Positions 58,382 to 64,000 of a DNA stretch of 64,000 nucleotides are shown piece by piece. Made by a program: the position numbers and the translations under genes. A model generated the notes under the pieces. The model made no database searches. It was not told the origin of the DNA and saw only the letters and a list, made by a program, of their open reading frames with translations. This stretch comes from Desulfobaculum sp044987625. GTDB taxonomy: Bacteria; Desulfobacterota; Desulfovibrionia; Desulfovibrionales; Desulfovibrionaceae. The stretch spans positions 930,001 to 994,000 of the forward strand of contig NZ_JBJDSB010000001.1 of NCBI RefSeq assembly GCF_044987625.1. Reading direction: 5' to 3'. Position 1 is the stretch's first letter, and each line of letters opens with the position of its first letter.

Positions 58382-58741
58382 ATGAAACTCATCACAGCAT
58401 ACATCAGGCCCGAGCGCCTCAACGCAGTGAAAAAGGCCCTGTACGCCAAAGATATCTTCAGCATGACCGTCACAAACGTTCTGGGCAGCGGCCGCCAAAA
58501 AGGCTTCGTGGAGACCTATCGCGGCCTGCCGGTGGAAGTCACCCTGCTCAAGAAGATTCGCCTCGAAATCGGCGTCAACGAGGACTTTGTGGATGCAGCC
58601 CTCGACGCAATAACAGAAGGTGCCCGCACCGGAGCCGAAGGCGATGGCGTCATCTTCGTCACCGAGATAACACGTTCCCTGCGCATCCGCACCGGAGAGA
58701 CGGACATCGCGGCCGTCGCCGCCACACGCGACGTCGCATAG
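58382..58741 (+). CDS. glnB: PII nitrogen regulator without the T-loop tyrosine
   Basis: 119 residues. MKLITAYIRPERLNAVKKAL, the T-loop start KGFVETYRG, and GDGVIFVTEITRSLRIRTGE, the ATP-binding C-loop. At position 51, where E. coli GlnB/GlnK have the uridylylated Tyr, this protein has Val (RGLPVEV). Control by uridylylation is therefore not possible; nucleotide and 2-oxoglutarate binding remain. As the partner of amtB it should block the transporter when nitrogen is ample. Closed by a terminator. Confidence 0.94.
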   Translation: MKLITAYIRPERLNAVKKALYAKDIFSMTVTNVLGSGRQKGFVETYRGLPVEVTLLKKIRLEIGVNEDFVDAALDAITEGARTGAEGDGVIFVTEITRSLRIRTGETDIAAVAATRDVA

Positions 58742-58772
58742 CGCACCCCCCTTTCGTCCTCCCTTAAGACTG

Positions 58773-58819
58773 CCACCCCGACTGGTTGCCTCCTACCGGT
58801 CGGGGTGGTTTGTTTTTTT
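58773..58819 (+). terminator. Terminator after glnB
   Basis: 10-bp stem CCACCCCGAC / GTCGGGGTGG, then TTTGTTTTTTT. Confidence 0.9.
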
Positions 58820-58839
58820 GTTTCTTTTGGAAGGATGGG

Positions 58840-59425
58840 GGCTGGGGGGGGGGAGGAAAGAGAGAGGGGGGGAAAGAAGAGGAAGAGCGGAGGGAGAGAA
58901 CGCGGGGAAGAGAGGCCTTGGTGGTTTGACGTTGTGATGGCGGGGCCGAGAGGTGCTTTCGGTGTCGAGGGAAAGCGGCCTTGGTGGTTGGGTGTTGTGT
59001 TGGCGGGGCCGAGAGGTGCTTTCGATGGAATTTCTGTATGTTGTCGCCGTGTCTCCGACGGCCAAAGGGTGTTGGGGGAACCTTGCAGGATTCCCCCCGC
59101 ACCCTCTGGACACCCGCCCCCCTCCGGCCGGAGCCGGATGAAGAGAGGTGGTGAGTGCGAGGCGGCCTCGGGCGTGGTTTTTAGGCTAGTGTGGGCGGAC
59201 TGGCCGGGTGCTGTACGCGGGAGTTGGCGGTTGGCAGGTGTGGGCGTGCGGAACGGACGGGGCCGCTCTGGACGCTTAGAAGCGTCCGAATGCTCTGGTG
59301 CTTCTGCCCTTCGCGCGTAGGGATGGTGGTTGGGGAGTGTAGGGCTAAAGGGACATGGTCCTGCTCTTGGATGGCGGGCTGGCCGCCCTAAATCCCACTC
59401 CACACCACTCCACATCCTCCCGATT
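58840..59425. other. Gene-free stretch: homopurine tract and 63-bp direct repeat
   Basis: 58840-58915 is almost only G and A on the plus strand. It is followed by two copies, 63 bp apart, of a unit running from GGCCTTGGTGG to GGCGGGGCCGAGAGGTGCTT (58914-58961 and 58977-59024). A hairpin GGACGCTT / AAGCGTCC lies at 59270-59287. No ribosome sites or family-like open frames were seen, so it is regarded as non-coding. Confidence 0.6.
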
Positions 59426-59588
59426 AACAGGGATTCTCACCGCCATTCCACAGCGCCAACGCCCCCCAAAAACTCCCCCCTCCCAACGACCGGGAGCCTC
59501 ACAGGGGTGACGACAGTCCCTTCCACAGGCAACCGGTCTGTGCGCAAATGGGATCTCTAAGGGCCCACGGCCCTTAGACCTGCGGAGC
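59426..59588 (-). repeat. Dispersed structured element, copy E (core and one end)
   Basis: On the minus strand the end TTTTTGCTCCGCAGG and hairpin TCTAAGGGCC / GGCCCTTAGA (59556-59578) are followed by GATCCCAT. The core has GTCGTCACCCCTG and GGCGGTGAGAATCCCTG. The hairpin bases differ from copies A and B, again in pairs. No opposite end with the double hairpin was found within 58800-59425, so this copy seems truncated. Confidence 0.82.
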
Positions 59589-59747
59589 AAAAATCTTCTC
59601 CCAGCACCAACACACACCACCCTCCCGGACGCTGCCCCGCGCCGCAATCCGGCCCCCCCCACAGCAAAACGCCCCAGCCCATGACGCGAAAGCTGTCAGG
59701 GGTTGGGGCGGTGGTGTCTTTGGCAACCGACCAGCACGCGCAAAGCG

Positions 59748-60161
59748 CTAGGAGCGGCGAACGCTGTGACAGCCACGACAACGCGTGGGGCCGGCGTTTT
59801 CATGGGCTTGCTGACGGGCCTTGTGGCACCCGCGGCAGCTCGCCTTGCCCTTGTGGAAGGCGTTTTTGAAGTAGCGCCCGGAGCGCATCTCGCGGGGGCA
59901 GTGCGGGGCGACCATGTCGTGACAGCCGGAGGTGGAGCATTTTTCAACACTGCCGAGGGCGTTCAGGGTGTGATGGCAATCCTGACAGGCCATGGAGACG
60001 TGCCGCTGATGTGGAAAGGGAACGCGCAGCTTTTGGGGATATATACCGCGGGGCCGGGTGACGATAACGCGGTCTGGCCTCTTGGGGGCGTTGACCGACA
60101 GCGCGGCCACGGGGGCGAGCAGTGCGAGGAGCACTGTCAGCCCGCAGAGGGTGCGTCGCAT
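59748..60161 (-). CDS. Class III (c3-type) tetrahaem cytochrome
   Basis: 137 residues. Signal peptide (MRRTLCGLTVLLALLAPVAA), so periplasmic. Four haem sites: CQDCH, CSTSGCH (the CX4CH form typical of c3), CRGCH and CRGCH, with extra His residues (HQRHVSMA, KNAFHKGK) as distal ligands. It carries electrons for hydrogenases or sulfate-reduction complexes. The ATG directly follows the cobJ stop (TAA ATG), so it is co-transcribed with the cobamide genes, an unexpected partner. Confidence 0.92.
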   Translation of the reverse strand: MRRTLCGLTVLLALLAPVAALSVNAPKRPDRVIVTRPRGIYPQKLRVPFPHQRHVSMACQDCHHTLNALGSVEKCSTSGCHDMVAPHCPREMRSGRYFKNAFHKGKASCRGCHKARQQAHENAGPTRCRGCHSVRRS

Positions 60162-61013
60162 TTAGTCCTGTCCTTTCAGGTCGTACTTGTCGGCGTATCC
60201 TCTGGGGGTCAGGAGCGATGCTCCGGCAAAGCGGGTTTGGGAATTGCCGATGATGACAATGGTGAGCATATCGACGGTTTCCGGATCGAATTCATCGAGA
60301 CGACAGGTACGCACATCCTGCCCTTCGCGGTAGGCGTTGCGGACGATGCCGACGGGCGTTGCGGGGTCGCGGTGCTCGCGGGCGCGCTCGACGGCGCGGG
60401 CAAGCTGCCAGTCGCGGCGGCGGGAACGCGGATTATAGAGCACGATGACGAAATCTGCGGCGGCGGCGTGGGCCACGCGATTTTCAATGCGCTCCCACGG
60501 CGTGAGCAGGTCGGAGAGGCTGACCACGGCGAAGTCATGCATCAGCGGCGCGCCGAGCAAGGACGCGGCGGCGCTGAGGGCGGGAATGCCGGGGACAACT
60601 TCAAAGGCAAGCTCACCCAGCAGACCACGCTGCTCGATAATTTCAAGGGCGAGGCCGGACATGCCGTAGACGCCGGAGTCGCCACTGGAGATGATGACAA
60701 CGTTCTGACCATCCTGCGCGGCGTCCACGGCGGCGCTGACGCGGTCCAGTTCCTTCTTCATGCCGGTGACGATGTGCTTCTTGCCAGCTTTGAGGGAATC
60801 GGGAACGAGGTCCATGTAGGTGCCGTAGCCGACGATGGCATCGCACGCCTCAAGGGCGCGGGTGGCCATGGGGGCCAAAAGCGCGTTGTCGCCGGGGCCG
60901 AGGCCTATAACCGTCAGGGAACCTGCGCGACGGCGACGGTCACCCGGTCGCTTTTCGTTTTCTGGACGAGGAGCGTTTTCGCCCCTGCCAACAGCATTGC
61001 CGCTGCTTCGCAT
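60162..61013 (-). CDS. cobJ: Precorrin-3B / cobalt-factor III C17-methyltransferase
   Basis: About 283 residues. The SAM-dependent tetrapyrrole methylase domain begins at LTVIGLGPGDNALL near residue 33. SSGDSGVYGMSGLALE, VPGIPALSAAASLLGAPL and LYNPRSRRRDWQ are CobJ/CbiH-type. The first 32 residues are basic and low-complexity. ATG 61013, the only in-frame start before the domain, has GGGAG 10 nt upstream, so the gene overlaps cbiG by 100 bp. It performs the ring contraction/C17 methylation of cobamide synthesis together with CbiG. Confidence 0.92.
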   Translation of the reverse strand: MRSSGNAVGRGENAPRPENEKRPGDRRRRAGSLTVIGLGPGDNALLAPMATRALEACDAIVGYGTYMDLVPDSLKAGKKHIVTGMKKELDRVSAAVDAAQDGQNVVIISSGDSGVYGMSGLALEIIEQRGLLGELAFEVVPGIPALSAAASLLGAPLMHDFAVVSLSDLLTPWERIENRVAHAAAADFVIVLYNPRSRRRDWQLARAVERAREHRDPATPVGIVRNAYREGQDVRTCRLDEFDPETVDMLTIVIIGNSQTRFAGASLLTPRGYADKYDLKGQD

Positions 61014-61987
61014 ACGCTGGGTACTCCCATCCGCTCGATAACGCGCTGTGATGGGTTGGGCGCGTCCACGGCGGAGAGTTCTTCGGATTCATAAAAAAAC
61101 AGACCGACGCCGAAATCCGCGGCGGCGGCAAGCAGGCCTTCCTCGTCGTTCTTGGCGACGATGCTCCCTAGCCCAAGGATGGAGCCGAGGACAAGGCCAT
61201 TTTCCTGAAAAACAGCGCGCAGATGCTCCTGAATATCCTGCTGACTCACCCCGCGGCGACAGCCGACGCCAACGGCGAGACACGGCGGGTTGAGCACCAG
61301 CATACCGGGCTGCGGCGTGATGGTGGTGTGCGTCACAACTACGCCGGGCGCGCCGGAGCGCCACTGACCAAGGCTGGCAATGGGCGCAAAATGCCGGGAC
61401 CAGTCGGGCAAACCGGGGCTGCGCGGGTCGCGCAGACCGAGCCAGTCGTCGGGGTCGAACACCTGGAGCACTTCGCCACTGAGGAGCGCTATGTTGGCGT
61501 CCTTGACGGCGGACAGATTGGCGATGCCAAGGCCGCGCTCCTGCGCCATGGTATCCAGCGAGGGCAGATCCTCGGTGTCCGTGGCTGTGGTGACAACAGC
61601 CTGCCCGGCGGTGACGGCGGCCACGGCGCGGGCAAGGTCGTTTGCGCCGCCGAGATGGCCGGACACTAGGCTGACGGCGTAGCGCCCGCGCTGGTCCACG
61701 GCCACAACGGCAGGATCGCGGTCTTTGCCGCGCAGCAAGGGCGCAACGGCGCGGACGGCGATGCCGGCGGCCGTGATGAACACGTGGCGGGTGTAGCGGG
61801 AGTAGGTCTGGGCCACAAAGGGCACAAGACGCGGGAAGGAGGCCGCGCCAAACTCGGCGGCAAAGCGTTCGGAGACGAACAACTCACCGCCAAGCTCGCG
61901 GGCAAGAACCCGTCCCAGACGCGCACCGGCCTGTGTCACGGCGTAGATGGCGACCGTTTCGTGATCGGCACGTTCCGGGACGGGCAT
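60914..61987 (-). CDS. cbiG: Cobalt-precorrin-5A hydrolase
   Basis: 357 residues. N-terminal half with VAIYAVTQAGARLGRVL and FITAAGIAVRAVAPLLRGKDRDPAVVAVD, shortened here to its signature AAGIAVRAVAPLLRGKD. VSLVSGHLGGANDLAR is the core motif, and the C-terminal CbiG domain has LAVGVGCRRGVS. It opens the delta-lactone in the anaerobic cobamide pathway. ATG 61987 has AGGAG 6 nt upstream, 16 bp after hemL. Overlaps cobJ by 100 bp. Confidence 0.93.
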   Translation of the reverse strand: MPVPERADHETVAIYAVTQAGARLGRVLARELGGELFVSERFAAEFGAASFPRLVPFVAQTYSRYTRHVFITAAGIAVRAVAPLLRGKDRDPAVVAVDQRGRYAVSLVSGHLGGANDLARAVAAVTAGQAVVTTATDTEDLPSLDTMAQERGLGIANLSAVKDANIALLSGEVLQVFDPDDWLGLRDPRSPGLPDWSRHFAPIASLGQWRSGAPGVVVTHTTITPQPGMLVLNPPCLAVGVGCRRGVSQQDIQEHLRAVFQENGLVLGSILGLGSIVAKNDEEGLLAAAADFGVGLFFYESEELSAVDAPNPSQRVIERMGVPSVCEAAAMLLAGAKTLLVQKTKSDRVTVAVAQVP

Positions 61988-62003
61988 ACTGGTCTCCTGC
62001 GAT

Positions 62004-63272
62004 TTAGAACTGCACCTTGCGCACGGCGGACAGGAAGGCGTCGTAGTCGGCCTCAGTGTGAGCGAAGGACGTAAACGAGCATTCGTAGCCGGACGGGGCG
62101 AGGTTGATACCGCTCTGGCGCATCTGACGGTAGAAGGACGCATAGCGCTCTCCGTCGGCCTTCTGCGCGGACTCGAAGTCCACCACGGGCTCTTCGGCAA
62201 AGAACACGGTGAACAAGGACGCCACGGTGTTGACCTGCACGGGGATGGACTTCTCGGCAAAGATGGCCTTCACGTCCTGCACAAGGGCGGCGGTGCGGGC
62301 TTCAAGGGTGGCGTAGTCGGCCTGCTCAAGGAGCTGCACGGTGGCGAGACCAGCGGCCATGGCCACGGGATTTCCGGAGAGGGTTCCGGCCTGATACACG
62401 TCGCCGCAGGGGGCGATGCGCTCCATGATTTCACGCTTGCCGCCGTAGGCGCCCACGGGGTAGCCACCGCCGATGATCTTGCCGAGGGTGGTCAGGTCCG
62501 GCGTAATGCCAAAGCGGCCCTGTGCGCCACCAAGGGAGGCGCGGTAGCCGGTGATGACCTCGTCAAAAATAAGCAGCGCGCCGTACTCGGTGGTCACGTC
62601 GCGCAGGCCCTGCAGGAAGCCTTCGGCAGGCAGGACAAGACCCATGTTGCCCGCGCAAGGCTCCACGATGACGGCGGCGATTTCGTCGCCGTGCTTGGCG
62701 AAGACGTCGCGGACGGCGTCGATGTCATTGTACGGGGCCAGCAGGGTGTGGGCCACGGTTTCCTCGGGCACACCGGGGGTGCCGGGGATGGACAGGGTCG
62801 CAAGGCCGGAACCGGCGCTGGCGAGGAAGCTGTCGGAGTGGCCGTGATAGTTGCCAACGAACTTCAGCACCTTGCTGCGGCCGGTGTAGCCACGGGCAAG
62901 ACGCAGGGCGCTCATGGTCGCCTCGGTGCCGGAGCTGACCATGCGGACCATCTCGATGGAGGGCACGGTGCGCACCACGGCGTCGGCCATTTCGACTTCC
63001 TGCGCGCAGGGAGCGCCAAAGCTGGAGCCCTTGGCGGCCGCGGCGGCTGCTGCGGCCTGAACCTCGGGGTGGGAATAGCCAAGGAGCATGGGGCCCCAAG
63101 ACATAACGAAATCAAGCAGCTTTTCGCCGTCCACGGTGGTGAGGTGCGCGCCCTGCGCGCTGTCGATGAAGAGCGGGTCCACGCCGACGCTCAGGCAGGC
63201 GCGCACCGGGCTGTTCACGCCACCGGGGATGACGTTTTTCGCCAATTCAAAAAGCTTGTGCGATGTACTCAT
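62004..63272 (-). CDS. hemL: Glutamate-1-semialdehyde 2,1-aminomutase
   Basis: 422 residues. IPGGVNSPVRA, VMSWGPMLLGYSHPEV, SSGTEATMSALRLARG, IFDEVITGYR and TTLGKIIGGGYPVGAYGG with the PLP Lys. It makes 5-aminolevulinate by the C5 route, the start of tetrapyrrole synthesis. ATG 63272 has GGAGG 6 nt upstream. It lies between ahbB and cbiG in one minus-strand run. Confidence 0.97.
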   Translation of the reverse strand: MSTSHKLFELAKNVIPGGVNSPVRACLSVGVDPLFIDSAQGAHLTTVDGEKLLDFVMSWGPMLLGYSHPEVQAAAAAAAAKGSSFGAPCAQEVEMADAVVRTVPSIEMVRMVSSGTEATMSALRLARGYTGRSKVLKFVGNYHGHSDSFLASAGSGLATLSIPGTPGVPEETVAHTLLAPYNDIDAVRDVFAKHGDEIAAVIVEPCAGNMGLVLPAEGFLQGLRDVTTEYGALLIFDEVITGYRASLGGAQGRFGITPDLTTLGKIIGGGYPVGAYGGKREIMERIAPCGDVYQAGTLSGNPVAMAAGLATVQLLEQADYATLEARTAALVQDVKAIFAEKSIPVQVNTVASLFTVFFAEEPVVDFESAQKADGERYASFYRQMRQSGINLAPSGYECSFTSFAHTEADYDAFLSAVRKVQF

Positions 63273-63510
63273 ATTGAACCTCCGGCGTCTGGGCGCGGCG
63301 CGTTGCGCCAGCCCTTCGGCCTTGTCCCCCATACAGAAACGTCTGTGCGGGATGTAGCCATGCGGGGGGCATCGCACGGCGGTCCGTCGCGTCACTCTCG
63401 GTAGCAGTTCTGGGCCGCGCGTGCGGCATCATCCATGGCGTGCTTCGCCCCGGTGGTGCGGGGCGGCGGGGAAAAGCGCCGCAGGCGCGGCGCGCCCGGA
63501 CAGGCGGCGC

Positions 63511-63990
63511 CTAAAAGTAGACCATGGAGGATTTTTTCAGTTCCTTCAGGCTTTCCAGAACATCGTATTGCGTTACGCCGGTTTCCTCGATGAGTTCTTC
63601 GACGACGCGCTTGTAATCGTCCGGGGACTGGCCGTGAATCATGGTATAGATATTATAGGGCCAGTCCATGCAATTCCGGCGATGGTAGCAATGGGAAATT
63701 TCGGGACGGGCGGCCATTTTGGCGCCAACTTCGTCAATATCGACCCCGTCCTCCACAAACCAGGCAACCATGGCGTTGTGGGAATACCCGGCCTTCTGGT
63801 GCCTGAGGGTTGCGCCAAAGCGCCGGATAGCGCCGTCGGCCTTGAGGCCGCGGACAAGCTCCAAAACCTCTTCTTCGGTGACGCCGACTTCGGCGGCGAT
63901 ATCCGCGAAGGGCGTGGGGCTGTCGGGCAGATTGCCCTGAATCCGGCGCAGAACCTCGCGCTGGGACGCGGTGAAAGTGCGTGCTGCCAT
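63511..63990 (-). CDS. ahbB: Sirohaem decarboxylase subunit AhbB
   Basis: 159 residues, Lrp/AsnC-like. The N-terminal winged helix is FADIAAEVGVTEEEVLELV, then RRFGATLRHQKAGYSHNAMVAW and SHCYHRRNCMDWPYNIYTMIHG, of which the core DWPYNIYTMIHG separates AhbB from AhbA. With AhbA it removes two acetate carboxyls from sirohaem to give 12,18-didecarboxysirohaem on the way to haem. Complete here (ATG 63990); ahbA and ahbC are probably just outside. The gap 63273-63510 shows no gene. Confidence 0.92.
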   Translation of the reverse strand: MAARTFTASQREVLRRIQGNLPDSPTPFADIAAEVGVTEEEVLELVRGLKADGAIRRFGATLRHQKAGYSHNAMVAWFVEDGVDIDEVGAKMAARPEISHCYHRRNCMDWPYNIYTMIHGQSPDDYKRVVEELIEETGVTQYDVLESLKELKKSSMVYF

Positions 63991-64000
63991 ATTCTCGTCG

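Noticed and set aside
57089..58498. A 469-codon open frame opposite amtB/glnB
   Set aside because: Shadow of two well-identified genes; no start signal.
58914..59024. CRISPR-like repeats
   Set aside because: Only two units with a 63-bp period, no regular spacers and no cas genes.
62058..63404. A 448-codon open frame opposite hemL
   Set aside because: Gly/His-rich shadow frame without known motifs; hemL is certain.

Overview
The window looks like about 64 kb of a GC-rich chromosome from a sulfate reducer of the Desulfovibrio group (Desulfobacterota). The evidence is the siroheme-decarboxylase haem route (ahbB next to hemL, and a cobA-hemD fusion at the left edge), a class III (c3-type) cytochrome, the futalosine menaquinone gene mqnE, and a long aromatic amino acid operon that starts with the archaeal-type pair ADTH synthase / 3-dehydroquinate synthase II. 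That operon runs through pheA, aroA and tyrA to trpEGDCFBA, a layout familiar from Desulfovibrio. I cannot name a species. No rRNA, tRNA, CRISPR array, phage or transposase gene was recognised.

Layout. 1-7.8 kb: cobA-hemD end, purN, mqnE, a DUF1848 protein, an acidic hypothetical, aroC, ychF, trmJ. 8.3-15 kb: a MogA/MoaB-type protein, DUF1614, rmlA, an EAL-HDOD regulator, argC, DUF1844, a class V aminotransferase. 15.4-26.6 kb (minus strand): polA, a DHH phosphoesterase, a CbiR-like TIM barrel, an EndoQ-UvrD fusion, an HD-GYP protein, a lipoprotein, a Cys-rich protein, a shikimate-kinase-like gene. 26.7-33.7 kb: a fold-III PLP decarboxylase, a repeat-bounded AT-rich gene, purU, a PNPOx-like protein, two glycosyltransferases, a CRP-like regulator, a peroxiredoxin. 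34-41.5 kb: a second trpB with its own attenuator, SGNH hydrolase, RlmD-type methyltransferase, two tiny membrane proteins, a TauE/SafE exporter, phenylacetate-CoA ligase, prepilin peptidase. 41.5-53.9 kb: the aro-trp operon with its leader. 54-56.4 kb: an RNHCP-rsgA island between direct repeats. 57-58.8 kb: amtB-glnB behind a sigma-54 promoter. 59.7-64 kb: cytochrome, cobJ, cbiG, hemL, ahbB.

Two systems stand out. (1) A dispersed, structured intergenic element of about 330-380 bp. It has a core of about 165 bp (four copies here) and ends built on a hairpin followed by AATCCC that face each other as inverted repeats. Stem bases change in compensating pairs between copies. In one copy the short internal spacer is replaced by a complete AT-rich gene, so the element may carry cargo. 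(2) Two ribosome-mediated attenuators. The aro-trp operon is preceded by a 38-residue leader peptide packed with Phe, Tyr and Trp codons, and the solitary trpB by a 23-residue peptide with Trp-Trp-Trp-Leu-Trp. Each is followed by a terminator whose 5' arm can pair instead with leader sequence. Both leader ATGs lie exactly 7 nt after a matching TTGACA-N18-TAAC promoter, which predicts leaderless translation of the sensor peptides.

How the genes work together: aroC, the shikimate-kinase-like gene and the aro-trp cluster cover much of aromatic amino acid synthesis. cobA-hemD, ahbB, hemL, cbiG, cobJ and possibly the CbiR-like gene belong to tetrapyrrole and cobamide metabolism. amtB-glnB is an ammonium-responsive pair. 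All functions are read from sequence motifs and context; no searches were run.
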